A stretch of DNA of 64,000 bases from Verrucomicrobia bacterium Tous-C9LFEB (GCA_002304345.1 NEUU01000002.1:124001-188000), one strand, 5' to 3'; numbered from the stretch's first letter, positions 15,175 through 25,559 are shown. Notes: generated from the sequence alone by a model not told the origin. Translations and numbers: made by a program.

Positions 15175-18084
15175 TTATTCCGCCAGTTCGAAATAAGGCG
15201 TGGGTCCGTCCTTGAGCTTGCCGGTATCGATCAACGCGGTGACAGAATCCTTGTCCACTTTGAGTGGGAGTTCCTCGCGACGTTCGCCCGTGGCGCTCAA
15301 GGCCCAGAGTTTCAGCCGCGCCGGATTCCGATGCTGCAGGCGAAACTCCATGCGGGCGACTCGCGCGAGAACAGGCTGGGTTCCCAATTGCAGAAGTTTG
15401 TGACGATAGTGGTCATCGAACACCATGCCGCTGTTCAACGCATCGGCCGCGACAATGAGCAACAAGCGGCTGCTTTCCTTGACCGGCTGCGACTTCAGTG
15501 AGCCGATAAATACGGTCATGCCAGCATCGCCCAGATTGCGCACCGAGAGCGCGCCCAATTGCACGAGAGGCATGCCTTCTGGCAAATTCGCCCCTTCGCT
15601 CTGCGGCGTCACCACGCGGATCTGTCGCGCTTCCTGATCCAGCGTGACTTGCCGTGTATCGCTTTCATAGAAACCCTTCTCCACGTCGGTGCGATTCTCG
15701 GCGCTCAGTACACCGAGGCTTTTCAATTTGGCAATCAGGCTTTTTCCACCAGCACCCGGACCACCACCCTTCACTTCCTGCACGCCCTCGCGAACAGTAA
15801 TCGCCTCGCCTCCCTCCGGAACAACACGCCAGTCGACGCGGTAATCGCCCCGTGGCGCCGCTTCTGACCAGTCGGCCACCCGCACACCAAGACCCGTGAT
15901 TAATGACAACTGCGTCACAGAAAACGGCAGCGAATCCTGCAAGGCAAAGGTCGACGGCAACGCTTTCGGATCGATGAAAACCTCCACGCGGTGCGGTGAA
16001 GTCTGGACATCGCCCCGCCGATAAAAGAACGCCGACATATACTCCGCCGCCTTGAGCGCGGGATCGTTATAGATGCAGAACGTCTTGATTGGCCGTACCG
16101 TCGAGAGCAGCACCGGATCAGAGAAATGCGCCTGCATCTGCCAGCCCTGCAAGGCCGCATAGACCGGCACGGTTAATCCTGTCTGATGACGATAACTATT
16201 CCAGAAACAATAGCCCCATTCGGAGCACAGATAAGGCCGCCCCCACTGCCGCGTTCCGGCCAGGATCTGATAGAAACCGAGTCCCGTTGAAATGGCATTC
16301 CCACCGCCCTCGCTCGAGCCGGGTTCGATATAGGTCGTGGGATGATCGTGGTAAGAATGATTGTCCACCAGCGGCATGACATCGCGAGCCAGCGTGGTTT
16401 GCACCGACGTACCCACGTTGTAATCGAAGACGGGAACTTTCACGCCGATCTCGCGAATCGTTCGCGCGAGCCAAATGTAGGTCTCGCGCTCAATCTCCAC
16501 GAAGAATTGCTGCAGATCGCGCGTATCGGGACCGCGACCGTTCATCGGAGGCAGGGCCACCGTCTCGAGCGTCTGCCCCTTGGTCAACGCACAGACTGTC
16601 TTGCCATTTTCGGAAGCCGTCCACGCTGCCGCCAGTTTTTCCGTGGTGCCGTAACGCTTCGCAAGCCACTTACGAAAGGGCACCACCATTCCCGGATCGA
16701 AACTATTGGGAAGATTCATCAGGAAGTTGAGCCCCGCTTCGTTGCGAAGCTGCACCACGGCTACCTGCGGTTCGTCCTTGAGCGCCACTCCGGTGTAGGG
16801 ATTGACATGCTCGAAGAATTTCTTCACTCCGGCTTTCCAGTGCGCACGCGCCGCCTCATCATAATAGAGACGGCTCTTGAGCAACTTGGCGTGACTTTCC
16901 TTGCCCCACGGATTTGCCATCGCGTAGTAAGCCGCCCACGAGGTGCTCGCATCGATATAGAAATAAATCCCCTGCTTCTTCAATGCCGCCGAGAGGCGAT
17001 CCCAGCGATCGAGTTGTTTCGGATTGAAATCGAGATCCTTCGCGCTGTCCTTCATCAGAAAGATGTCGAGAAAGTGCGGACGGCAAAGGTTGTACCCGGC
17101 CCGCGAGGCTTGCTGCGCGAAACGTTCAATCTCTTCCGAGCTGAAATTCGGGTAGCTCCCCATGACCGTGGAGAGACAGAAAAAACGCACGGGTTGATCC
17201 GCTTTTTTCGCAAAGACCAGTTCACCCCTTGAATTGATTTCAGAAAATCCGTCGCGACCCGCTTCCGACGGCGCACCGAATAGCGCGCTCATATCGAGCG
17301 CCGTACCCGCCTTCACTTCGAGATCAGACTGGTTTACCGGTTTCCAATTTTCATCCGCGACCGACTTCCACACCTCGCGTTTCGGCAACGGCTGATCCTT
17401 GTCCGAAAGCGTGGCAGCGAGAACAATCCAGATCGGACCGCCCTCCGTCTTGAGCGTCACGGCCTCAGGCTTTCCCATGCCAGCCGGAATCGGAAAGCGG
17501 GAAATATACACTCCCACGAGCGACGATTTATTCTCCTCGCGATAGCCGACCAATCCATTTTCAAAATCCGCCGCGTTCCACCAATCCGCCACGTCGCGCT
17601 TGGTGGCGACGGGAAATTCCAACGTCTTGCCAGATGCAAACCGCACCGTCACGACGCCCACTTTTTCCGATTCCTTCGGAGAAGCCCAGCAGGTGGTGTG
17701 AAGCAAATAGAGCGCACCCCCGTTCGCAGGGGCCGTCGCTCCTACCGGAATTTCTACTTCACGCAAATTCGTGGTCCCATGAGAACTCGTGAAAACCAAG
17801 ACTTCGCGACCCGCATTCTTGCCGCCATCGATAATGGTGAAATGAAAGTTCTCAAAATCCTTCGGTCCGGCCTTCATCCCGCGCAACGAATTTTCCGCGC
17901 CCTGATCGCTCCATCCACCCTTGCCATCACCCGGAACATCATCCACAAACGCGCGATTCGCCAGCTTGGAAAGATCCAGATAATGGTCCGCTGCCCGCAC
18001 CGGCGTATTCGGTAAAAATCCGATAATGGCAATGGAGACAACCGAGACAAAAAAAGCCGGGATAAGACGAATGGAGTAGCTCAT
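15175..18084 (-). CDS. Secreted large clan GH-A glycoside hydrolase (cluster 1)
   Basis: 969 residues. A signal peptide (to about residue 31) precedes an N-terminal beta domain (DLSKLANRAFVDDVPGDG, about 35-220) and a TIM barrel from about 270. The candidate acid/base is Glu448 in QLRNEAGLNF and the nucleophile about Glu622 in CSEWGYCFWN; HSYHDHP lies between. A C-terminal beta region (about 750-965) ends KLKDGPTPYFELAE. It is a paralogue of 47659-50538 over its full length and of 38229-40499, which lacks the N-terminal domain. It follows the GH10 gene on the same strand, 65 bp away, probably in one unit. The precise GH family is unknown to me. Confidence 0.82.
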   Translation of the reverse strand: MSYSIRLIPAFFVSVVSIAIIGFLPNTPVRAADHYLDLSKLANRAFVDDVPGDGKGGWSDQGAENSLRGMKAGPKDFENFHFTIIDGGKNAGREVLVFTSSHGTTNLREVEIPVGATAPANGGALYLLHTTCWASPKESEKVGVVTVRFASGKTLEFPVATKRDVADWWNAADFENGLVGYREENKSSLVGVYISRFPIPAGMGKPEAVTLKTEGGPIWIVLAATLSDKDQPLPKREVWKSVADENWKPVNQSDLEVKAGTALDMSALFGAPSEAGRDGFSEINSRGELVFAKKADQPVRFFCLSTVMGSYPNFSSEEIERFAQQASRAGYNLCRPHFLDIFLMKDSAKDLDFNPKQLDRWDRLSAALKKQGIYFYIDASTSWAAYYAMANPWGKESHAKLLKSRLYYDEAARAHWKAGVKKFFEHVNPYTGVALKDEPQVAVVQLRNEAGLNFLMNLPNSFDPGMVVPFRKWLAKRYGTTEKLAAAWTASENGKTVCALTKGQTLETVALPPMNGRGPDTRDLQQFFVEIERETYIWLARTIREIGVKVPVFDYNVGTSVQTTLARDVMPLVDNHSYHDHPTTYIEPGSSEGGGNAISTGLGFYQILAGTRQWGRPYLCSEWGYCFWNSYRHQTGLTVPVYAALQGWQMQAHFSDPVLLSTVRPIKTFCIYNDPALKAAEYMSAFFYRRGDVQTSPHRVEVFIDPKALPSTFALQDSLPFSVTQLSLITGLGVRVADWSEAAPRGDYRVDWRVVPEGGEAITVREGVQEVKGGGPGAGGKSLIAKLKSLGVLSAENRTDVEKGFYESDTRQVTLDQEARQIRVVTPQSEGANLPEGMPLVQLGALSVRNLGDAGMTVFIGSLKSQPVKESSRLLLIVAADALNSGMVFDDHYRHKLLQLGTQPVLARVARMEFRLQHRNPARLKLWALSATGERREELPLKVDKDSVTALIDTGKLKDGPTPYFELAE

Positions 18085-18149
18085 AAAATCAAGTGAGTAT
18101 GTCTAGGCTGAACAGTCTCGAAGAGACCGTCAAGCCCGTGCGCCACACT

Positions 18150-19541
18150 TTATCTCGTCAATGCCACGCTCGGGGTTCGGCGCGAGGACGCGGCAGATTT
18201 GGCCTGCGATTCCAGCGTGATCACAAAATCGGTTTCGTTGTGTTTACTCAACAAAATCTCACAGGTCTTCTTGCCGCCCGCATGCTCGATCGTGAGCTCG
18301 TAGGTGCCGTAGTAACCGCGAAAATCAAATGTCTCCCCGGACCGTCCCTCGAACGAGCTCACCCATTCTTCCCGCACCAATTGACGCAGCGCTTTGTAGG
18401 CCGGTTTCTCGCTCAGATCGGCATTCAACAAGCCGCCGCACAACTCACCCTCTTTGCCATAAGCCGCGCCGTCCGCCATGTTCCACCAGTAAATCGCTTC
18501 CACCGAAGCGTGGCTGAACCAGAGGCGATAAAGTTCCCGCATGAGATCCGCCTGAAACGCTTCGCTGTTGGCCAATTCCTTGTAGCAAGGCAGCGTCACT
18601 TCCGAAATGTGCATCGGCACGCCACAGCTCGCATGCTGATCCAGCACTTTGAATAGACGCTTCGGATCGAGATAAATATCACGCGCATCCGCCATCATCT
18701 GCACCCGCGTCGACAGCCCGCCGTTCTCGTAAAAGAACAAATGATACTGAAGCCCGAGAATATCGAGCCGCGCCTTGCGCAGGATCAAATTTTTCGCCAG
18801 CAAATCGAGTCCTGTTGTTTCATCAAAAAACTCGCGCCAGGAATAAGCCGTCGCCTCATTGAGCGACAGATGCGCCGACGGCGGAAAATATTGCCCGGCG
18901 GCTTGAAACGCCTGATAGACGTAATCCGAGGGCAACATCTTCACCTCCGTGAACATGTACTTCTCCATCGCTTCATTCACCACGTCCCAGTAGGGAATTA
19001 ATTTGCCATAGCGCTCGCCGATCACCTGCAGCCGCTTGCGAATCAGCGGCGCGACATCGGCCGGCTTTTCCGGCAACCACTTGGGAAAGATCTGGTGCCA
19101 CACGAGACAATGCCCCTTCGGCGTCAGATGATGCTTCCGACAAAAATCCAACACCACATCGGGTGGCGGACGGCGATAGACCTTCGGGCTGTTCCGATCA
19201 AACCGGTATTCACCCGGCTGCGGCTCCAAATCCGCCCAGAAGAACGGAACCACCGCGCTATTGAACACGCCGGTAAAGGCCTCTTCAAAACGCGCATTCT
19301 TTTCCGCCGAATCATAGCCATCGATCATGAAGGCATTCGCGCCGAAGAGGAACTCGTGCCGCTTCAGCCGCCCACACACCTTCACGCCCGAAAGCGAACG
19401 CCCCTCGCCATCGACGAACCGCAATTGGCCCGTACCCTTGCGATTCTTTTCAATGCCCTCCGCAATGCGCTGCTCCACCGCTGAATCGCGACGGTTAAAA
19501 TGCTCCAAAAGAAAATCAGAAGAGACGGCAGAGGATGACAT
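18150..19541 (-). CDS. GH10 family endo-beta-1,4-xylanase-like enzyme
   Basis: 463 residues from ATG 19541. GH10 hallmarks are in order: GHCLVWHQ, YWDVVNEA with acid/base Glu190, LSLNEA, LGLQYH, HISEVTLP with nucleophile Glu314, and IYWWNMADG near the barrel end. GH10 enzymes cleave xylan or xylo-oligosaccharides with retention. No signal peptide is visible, so this copy is probably intracellular and acts on imported oligomers. A short beta-like C-terminal extension (about 385-463) follows the barrel. It heads the minus-strand unit and is divergent from LacI-2, with palindrome site 4 between them. Confidence 0.92.
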   Translation of the reverse strand: MSSSAVSSDFLLEHFNRRDSAVEQRIAEGIEKNRKGTGQLRFVDGEGRSLSGVKVCGRLKRHEFLFGANAFMIDGYDSAEKNARFEEAFTGVFNSAVVPFFWADLEPQPGEYRFDRNSPKVYRRPPPDVVLDFCRKHHLTPKGHCLVWHQIFPKWLPEKPADVAPLIRKRLQVIGERYGKLIPYWDVVNEAMEKYMFTEVKMLPSDYVYQAFQAAGQYFPPSAHLSLNEATAYSWREFFDETTGLDLLAKNLILRKARLDILGLQYHLFFYENGGLSTRVQMMADARDIYLDPKRLFKVLDQHASCGVPMHISEVTLPCYKELANSEAFQADLMRELYRLWFSHASVEAIYWWNMADGAAYGKEGELCGGLLNADLSEKPAYKALRQLVREEWVSSFEGRSGETFDFRGYYGTYELTIEHAGGKKTCEILLSKHNETDFVITLESQAKSAASSRRTPSVALTR

Positions 19542-19617
19542 AAAGATGTTTCGAAATGAGGATTTACCTTCCACTCTTTAGTCTGCCCGAACTCCCCTTT
19601 GAGACAACGGAAGAACC

Positions 19618-19633
19618 ATTTAATCTATAAAAC
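19618..19633. promoter_or_regulatory. Palindromic operator candidate, site 4
   Basis: ATTTAATCTATAAAAC; the reverse complement GTTTTATAGATTAAAT matches the consensus at 15 of 16 positions. It lies in the 147-bp region between divergent GH10 (start 19541) and LacI-2 (start 19689), an ideal place to control both. Confidence 0.65.
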
Positions 19634-19688
19634 AAATAAGTTCACGCTTTGTCTTGAAGTAACCAATCCGACAGCATTCAATGCCCGC

Positions 19689-20729
19689 ATGGCACGGCCT
19701 TTCTCCTCTCCCACCCTCGCCGACGTAGGGCGCTCCGTGGGAGTTTCTGCCGCCACGGCCTCCATGGCATTGCGTGGCGACCCCCGCATTTCCGCCTCGA
19801 CGCGCGCCCGCGTTCACCAAGCCGCCAAAAAACTGCACTACGTGCCAGACCCCATGCTGGCCGCGCTCGTCGCCCGCCGCGATCGCGATCACAAGCGCCA
19901 GACCTTCGCGAATATTGCCGCCCTGCTCGATGACCGCTGGCTGCCGGACAAAAGTGGATGGATCGATGCCCTTTTCGGTGGCATGCGCGAAACCTGTACG
20001 CGGCTCGGCTACAATCTCGATGTCATCAATATCCAGCGCGAGCTGCACCTCAGCCCTCACCCGGATCGATTTTTGACCGGGCGCGGCGTCCGGGGTATTC
20101 TCATCCTCCCGCTGCACACCCAGCCGTTGCAACTGAAGCTCCAATGGGACCGCTACGCCATCGTCTCCATCGGCACCCCGCTCGATCAAATCCCCTCCCA
20201 CCGCACCGGCTCCGACACCTTTGCCGCCATGAGCCTCGTCTGCGCCAAACTCAAATCCTTCGGATACCGCCGGGTCGGATTGGTCAATGCCATCTCCAAC
20301 GAACGGCGCACCCGCTTCGAATGGCTCGGATCGTTGTGCAAGGAATCCATCATCGATCCCACCTTTGTCACTGTCCCACCCCATATGCCCGAGATCCTCA
20401 CACCCGAAAATCTCGAAGCCTGGGTGACCGAGCATAAGCCCGAATGCATCATCACGAACGACTTTCAAGTCTATGATTTCCTCGCGAAAAGAGGGTGGAA
20501 AATTCCCCGCGACATCGGCATCGCTTCGCTGAGCCGCAACTATCCCGCGATGCAACATCTCTCCGGCATCTCCCAGCACCTTGACAGCACCGGCCAGGCC
20601 GCCGTCGAACAATTGCATAACATGCTCCTGCGCGGAGAAACCGGCTTCCCCGCCATCCCCCGTGAAATCATGACCACCCCCCACTGGCACCAAGGCAACA
20701 GCACGCGCCGCCTCCGGAAAAAAGCTTAG
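19689..20729 (+). CDS. LacI-family transcriptional regulator (subfamily copy 2)
   Basis: 346 residues from ATG 19689. An upstream in-frame start at 19599 is rejected because it would add residues absent from the paralogues and would run over palindrome site 4. HTH TLADVGRSVGVSAATASMAL is followed by the hinge YVPDPMLAALVARR and a sugar-binding-like sensor domain. It shares the distinctive hinge and the segments DRW, RGVRGI and PRIS with LacI-1 and LacI-3. It is divergent from the GH10 operon, which it probably represses, and overlaps the convergent cassette A stop by 4 bp. Confidence 0.93.
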   Translation: MARPFSSPTLADVGRSVGVSAATASMALRGDPRISASTRARVHQAAKKLHYVPDPMLAALVARRDRDHKRQTFANIAALLDDRWLPDKSGWIDALFGGMRETCTRLGYNLDVINIQRELHLSPHPDRFLTGRGVRGILILPLHTQPLQLKLQWDRYAIVSIGTPLDQIPSHRTGSDTFAAMSLVCAKLKSFGYRRVGLVNAISNERRTRFEWLGSLCKESIIDPTFVTVPPHMPEILTPENLEAWVTEHKPECIITNDFQVYDFLAKRGWKIPRDIGIASLSRNYPAMQHLSGISQHLDSTGQAAVEQLHNMLLRGETGFPAIPREIMTTPHWHQGNSTRRLRKKA

Positions 20730-23476
20730 GGCTTGCTGCTATAAATTACTTTAAAAGAAACAGTCGTCGTGGGAGCGGAATTAGTTGTCGTAGGCGTTGA
20801 AGTAGTCGCCATAGCTACAGACCGTTCTACCAGGGACATGGTACGTTTCTCACCCAATACAGTGATGGGATAGGGCGATGCAGCGGACTGACTTATCGCC
20901 TGACCAATCGCATAAACTCGAAAAACGCTACCGCGTGTCGTCAATTGATCAATTGATCCCCGCAAGCGAATTTCACTTTCTTCAGAGGCATCGGTGACTC
21001 CGCTTAATTCGGTAATTTCGCCTCGACTGATTAGAGGATTCGCACTGGTAAAAGTGAAGCGATAGCCGCTTGTCACGGTACGATTGCGGATCGCGGTCGC
21101 AAGGCCGCCCGTGTTAACAGGAGAAGTGTTCGTCGAAATAACCGTAGTCAAAAGGACATCCGTATTTCCACCGAGGAAAACAGCCTCCAGTGGCTTCGAA
21201 CGCGTAATTACGTTATTCCCCGAATTCTTGAAAGCGGGGAAGATCGTGGCATTGAGATTCACCTGACCACTCGAACGCGCCAGCCATGGCGACGTCGTGG
21301 CCGTTACGGCTTGTTCAGAGTAACTCAACTGGGTAGGCACTGTGGCCGATCGTGCATTTGGACCCGAGAAACTCGTCCACCTCAACTTGGGAGCAGAAAA
21401 CATATCCATCAGCACCCAATCCGGCAACAAACTTTGATCGGTAGCACGCTTGGGCTGCATTCTTAAAGTCCGGTAGGGAATACTGGCAGTAAGCGAGCGC
21501 ATTCCACTGTTGATATAACCCAACTCCGCTACGCTCTCCACCACTCCATAAGTATTATTCGATAATGTAGTCGATGAACCGGCCATGGCAGGCAGTCGCT
21601 CACTGAGATCCGTCGTCCTATTAGTTGTATCCGTATCCTGTTGAGGTCCCGTCGCAAGAGGCGCACTTCCAAGTGTCGTGGCATTGGTATTGGAGCCACC
21701 GAACGTTTTATCGAGATATTTCCAATCCGCCGCAGAACGATTGCACCAAGGATCGTCAGTGGCCAAGGATTTTGTCTGGGGAGTACTAACGGTATAAACC
21801 GATGGAGATTGCCCACAATAATCCACTCGACAAGAAATCGTGGCCGACAAGCTATCAATAATACCGGAGGAAAACACACCCACACCAATGATCTGTCCTA
21901 TGGTGCGCGTATTTAAATCCGTTTTGAAAAAAACCTGCTTTGGAGACATCGTGACAGTGACGTAATCGCCCGCATTCATTACAAGCGAGCTGGCGGTGGC
22001 ATTGATATTATCTATACAGTACTGTCCTGAAATGTTGGTACTATTGGTATTTGATTCCAAGCCACCCTTTGTCAGCACGAAATACGGGTAAGGATAACTC
22101 CCAATGTAATGAGAAACCGTATAGTTATTTTTCAAAGATAGGCCATAGACATTGGAATATTTCGGCAAATGCAATTCGTAGGTCACTTTCAAAAGTCCGG
22201 CCTGCGTATCAGTCGGATCAGCAGTCAACTCCACCATCCGCTCGGTAATCTTCAAAGTGCGAGTTACCCCAAGAATATCACCGCTGCTACCATTGAGCGA
22301 AAACGAACTACCTGTCACAGAGCCCCGAATGGGATGTACCAATTGGCGAGTCGATTCCCGACAACGAACATAATCAATAATATTGACTGCGATTTGAGCC
22401 GCATCCGCCATTGAACCACTACTCGTATACTTCCCTGCGAAACTGGTATTACTGTAAGGCCAGCCATCCCGACTCAGCATCGTAATGAGTTTATTGACGA
22501 TAGTATTAACCTTGGCCGTGTTCAATGAATCAAATCCACCTGGATCCGAATTGGCTGTATTAAGAATATCCAAGAAGGGAGCCCCCGCCGCCAACCTCTC
22601 TTGCGTGGTCAAAACGATCCGCGGTTCGCCAAACATATTAAGGTCCGGCGACTGATTATTGATCGATAGAGAAAAAGCTTCGCTATCCAACAACGGCCCC
22701 ATCGATATAGGTACCTGACGAATGTCATTCAGGGAATTAATCGCATGCACCGTGCTTCGAAAGGTTATTAGATTGCTTAGAGAGCCACTCTGCGCCAGCG
22801 AGCCAAAAATCATCATATTGACCTGTGAAGGACTGGCCAAAAGATTAGCACTGGTACGGGTCGCCGCCGAGTTTACATTTATTCGCGCACTCTCATCGTC
22901 CACCCAATAAGCAAAACGTCCGACGATTGGATTGGTCACACTATAGGGAGGCACATTACTACTTGGAGCGAGTTCCAAGGTTCCATCCTTGCGGACATAG
23001 ATCCACGACACCCTTATCTTATCCGTCGTCGAAGTTGGCATCAAGTAACCCACTGTCCCCTGAAGGTTCGCCGTCAAATCATCGCTCCCCGAATAACTGC
23101 CATCCCCACCGGAAAACAAATCAACTGCTGTCAAATTCCCAGGATTAAATCCTGCAGGAAATTTATAAGTCGTTATCCCATTTACCGTGGTACCCGTTAG
23201 GGTGGCCGTATAGATGCGGCCGGGCTGGGTTACCCAAAATAATCCTGCTACTGTCGTAGAAGGGGTTCCGGTTGCATACTTGAGCCGTCCAATAGCCATG
23301 TCCGTGCCTGCGTCCGCAAAATACTTGGCCTTCGTCGCCTGAAGGTGCGCATCAGACGAGGAAACTTCAACCCGCATGCTGGTCAGAAAGCCCACAACGA
23401 GTACGGAGAGGAGGCTGATAAAAATCAGCGACATCACCAGTGAAAATCCCTCGTCCTTGTTTTCTTGCTGCTTCAT
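20726..23476 (-). CDS. Verru_Chthon cassette protein A
   Basis: 916 residues, last gene of the four-gene cassette. N-terminal GFSLVMSLIFISLLSVLVV (from residue 10) is a prepilin-like helix; the first 30 residues are almost the same as those of the orphan copy at 5817. The rest is a long exported domain rich in Ser, Thr and Asn, with a short Thr-rich tail before the end. The cassette family was defined from Verrucomicrobium and Chthoniobacter genomes and has no assigned function; I infer a PilX- or tip-like role. The start follows gene C by 29 bp. Base composition is lower in GC than its neighbours. Confidence 0.92.
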   Translation of the reverse strand: MKQQENKDEGFSLVMSLIFISLLSVLVVGFLTSMRVEVSSSDAHLQATKAKYFADAGTDMAIGRLKYATGTPSTTVAGLFWVTQPGRIYTATLTGTTVNGITTYKFPAGFNPGNLTAVDLFSGGDGSYSGSDDLTANLQGTVGYLMPTSTTDKIRVSWIYVRKDGTLELAPSSNVPPYSVTNPIVGRFAYWVDDESARINVNSAATRTSANLLASPSQVNMMIFGSLAQSGSLSNLITFRSTVHAINSLNDIRQVPISMGPLLDSEAFSLSINNQSPDLNMFGEPRIVLTTQERLAAGAPFLDILNTANSDPGGFDSLNTAKVNTIVNKLITMLSRDGWPYSNTSFAGKYTSSGSMADAAQIAVNIIDYVRCRESTRQLVHPIRGSVTGSSFSLNGSSGDILGVTRTLKITERMVELTADPTDTQAGLLKVTYELHLPKYSNVYGLSLKNNYTVSHYIGSYPYPYFVLTKGGLESNTNSTNISGQYCIDNINATASSLVMNAGDYVTVTMSPKQVFFKTDLNTRTIGQIIGVGVFSSGIIDSLSATISCRVDYCGQSPSVYTVSTPQTKSLATDDPWCNRSAADWKYLDKTFGGSNTNATTLGSAPLATGPQQDTDTTNRTTDLSERLPAMAGSSTTLSNNTYGVVESVAELGYINSGMRSLTASIPYRTLRMQPKRATDQSLLPDWVLMDMFSAPKLRWTSFSGPNARSATVPTQLSYSEQAVTATTSPWLARSSGQVNLNATIFPAFKNSGNNVITRSKPLEAVFLGGNTDVLLTTVISTNTSPVNTGGLATAIRNRTVTSGYRFTFTSANPLISRGEITELSGVTDASEESEIRLRGSIDQLTTRGSVFRVYAIGQAISQSAASPYPITVLGEKRTMSLVERSVAMATTSTPTTTNSAPTTTVSFKVIYSSKP

Positions 23477-23505
23477 CCTGATTATCTCTCCTCCGCAATG
23501 GAGGG

Positions 23506-24420
23506 CTAATAGTTGTCCAACGCTACGTTAAAATAAATGACATCCGCTCCCGTCACCAAGAGACGGGCATTGGCGCCTGATGATGCTTTCAATGCAGCGA
23601 AACACTCATCCGCCGATACGTAGCCGGAAACCGGAATATTACCAGTCAACCTCTTGATCGTGGTGGAATCCGCCACCAACAGAGAGACCTGCACCATGGA
23701 AGGTAATCGATCTATGGGTGCGCTCGGGACATTATTATGGCGGGAATCGTAGGCATGAATGGTCGTCATCTCGACGTTCGGACCGGTCACCGTATTCATG
23801 GGCCTCCCATTATCCTTGTAAGGCATCACCCAGAGACCTATGACATTTTCCAAAAACAAACCCTGATAATTATTGAGCTTGGTAGGAATGAACTGGCCAA
23901 GCAAGCCCGCATCCAACCACGATCCAGGTTGACTATAGATTCTATAATTCGTCGTATCCGTAGGATTGACGAAGAGCCGCATCAGATCCGAATGGAAAGT
24001 ATGCTTACCGGTCACATCTACCTTGTCATCCCGATAAACGAAATAGCCCACCTCAGCGATATCCCCGCTTGTGGTCGTGGTCGCAATCGGTGCCTGCCAG
24101 AAAACAGCATCGGGATTCATGTATGGCTCAGTAATTGACGAAGGATTGATGACTAAGTGAAGCGCGCTGACTGGCGTAGTTCCAACCGCATAAGTCTTCT
24201 GTTTTGCAATCGCAGCCTGCTTAAGCTCCCGCGCCATGAACGACATTGCGGCTCGGGCGTTGACACGATTTTGGTTCTGACTGATGCCTGTAGTAAGGAG
24301 CTTACTCACCTGCGAGGACACCCCGGCGAGAATCAACATCAACATCGTGGCGACAGAAGTGGCCACCAATAATTCAACCAAGCTAAAGGCAGATCGACAT
24401 CTAACGCACGATGGTTGCAT
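23506..24420 (-). CDS. Verru_Chthon cassette protein C
   Basis: 304 residues from ATG 24420 (in-frame 24447 is possible but overlaps gene B by 47 bp). Prepilin-like N-terminus AFSLVELLVATSVATMLMLI begins near residue 11, followed by a PilW-like exported domain ending VIYFNVALDNY. It is expected to be processed by prepilin peptidase and assembled with the other cassette proteins. It overlaps the end of gene B by 20 bp. Confidence 0.9.
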   Translation of the reverse strand: MQPSCVRCRSAFSLVELLVATSVATMLMLILAGVSSQVSKLLTTGISQNQNRVNARAAMSFMARELKQAAIAKQKTYAVGTTPVSALHLVINPSSITEPYMNPDAVFWQAPIATTTTSGDIAEVGYFVYRDDKVDVTGKHTFHSDLMRLFVNPTDTTNYRIYSQPGSWLDAGLLGQFIPTKLNNYQGLFLENVIGLWVMPYKDNGRPMNTVTGPNVEMTTIHAYDSRHNNVPSAPIDRLPSMVQVSLLVADSTTIKRLTGNIPVSGYVSADECFAALKASSGANARLLVTGADVIYFNVALDNY

Positions 24421-24853
24421 GAACGACCTCTTTGGTACGATTGGCATCTAAAGCCTTAACCGGGGAACTCACTGTCATGACCAACACCGTATAACCAGAG
24501 AGACTGGAAACCGCCGTCACAGCCCGAGTACGAACTTCGCACAGGTAGTATGAGTCAGAGCCTTGGTCTTTGGAGGACTGCATCCTTCCAGAATAATCAA
24601 AGTAAATATTGGTCGGATTTCCCGACAGTAAAGAGAGTGCAGCGCTCGTAAAATTCGTATTATTGCGAATCACTGCCGCCGCTTGCGAGGATATCGCTGC
24701 TAAATTGGTGGCCTTAGTCGATTTCTTCGCGGCCGTGAAGCCGACACTTAAAAGTCCAAGCATACCCACCAGTGCAAAGGAAATCACCCCCAGCGCCATG
24801 ACGACTTCCACCAGGCTGAACGCTTTCTCTGTGTTTGGAATGAACGGCTTCAA
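24401..24853 (-). CDS. Verru_Chthon cassette protein B
   Basis: 150 residues, PilV-like. N-terminal AFSLVEVVMALGVISFALVG (residue 11 onward) is a prepilin-type helix with Glu at position 5 of the mature protein. The short exported domain ends with VVHATIVR. Its ATG overlaps the stop of gene D by 4 bp, indicating translational coupling within the cassette. Confidence 0.9.
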   Translation of the reverse strand: MKPFIPNTEKAFSLVEVVMALGVISFALVGMLGLLSVGFTAAKKSTKATNLAAISSQAAAVIRNNTNFTSAALSLLSGNPTNIYFDYSGRMQSSKDQGSDSYYLCEVRTRAVTAVSSLSGYTVLVMTVSSPVKALDANRTKEVVHATIVR

Positions 24854-25554
24854 TTATCTATATCTTCCGGGCGAAATACTTTGGTACTGCCCGTATAAGG
24901 ATTAAAAACAATCTCGTAGAAATTTTTACTATTTGTATCAGCAACTCCGTTTTTATCGGGAACAAGTTTCAAACGCTTGATGTTCCCTCCCGTCTCCATG
25001 GATCCCTCGGGCGTAAAAACTTGAAAAGCGAGAAGATTGACATCGGAAGGGCTGCTGGAATAAGCCTTGGAGAGGTGTTTTGCCGACAACGTTCCCGTAC
25101 TCAAAGTTGGCGAGTACAAAAATTGAGTCACATCAATCGTCGCATTGCTATTATCGATCGTCACGGAGGCCGGGAGCGACTGCCAGCGGGTAACCATCTG
25201 CCATTGCGATGATGTTGCCGTTGGAAGGTATTGCATCAGGCAAAAGGTCTTGAGCGCTACTTTGGTCTCTGTGATATTCTTCCCCGTATCCGCGGCTGTT
25301 GCTTTCGAAATAATAACCAGCGCCGTATTCACATTCTTCGTGGTGGCGAGCTGGCGGGCTTGATTGGCCATGTCGACCAGTTGATTGCCGGCGGCGGTGA
25401 GGTTACCACTCTTGTTGAAGCCCTGCATGTTCACCATGGTGACGGTGACCAAAAGCGACATCACTCCAATCACGACAAGGAGTTCAACCAGCGAGAAGCC
25501 CGATTTCGCTTTCGAGCTTAGCGTAAGACCCATTTGATGACATTTACGCTTCAT
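24850..25554 (-). CDS. Verru_Chthon cassette protein D
   Basis: 234 residues, first gene of the cassette. GFSLVELLVVIGVMSLLVTV starts near residue 19, a GspH/FimT-like prepilin N-terminus; the exported domain ends YTGSTKVFRPEDIDN. A 10-bp inverted repeat sits 6-31 bp upstream of the ATG, and palindrome site 5 is about 300 bp upstream. The four genes D, B, C and A are probably one transcript. Confidence 0.9.
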   Translation of the reverse strand: MKRKCHQMGLTLSSKAKSGFSLVELLVVIGVMSLLVTVTMVNMQGFNKSGNLTAAGNQLVDMANQARQLATTKNVNTALVIISKATAADTGKNITETKVALKTFCLMQYLPTATSSQWQMVTRWQSLPASVTIDNSNATIDVTQFLYSPTLSTGTLSAKHLSKAYSSSPSDVNLLAFQVFTPEGSMETGGNIKRLKLVPDKNGVADTNSKNFYEIVFNPYTGSTKVFRPEDIDN

Positions 25555-25559
25555 AATAC

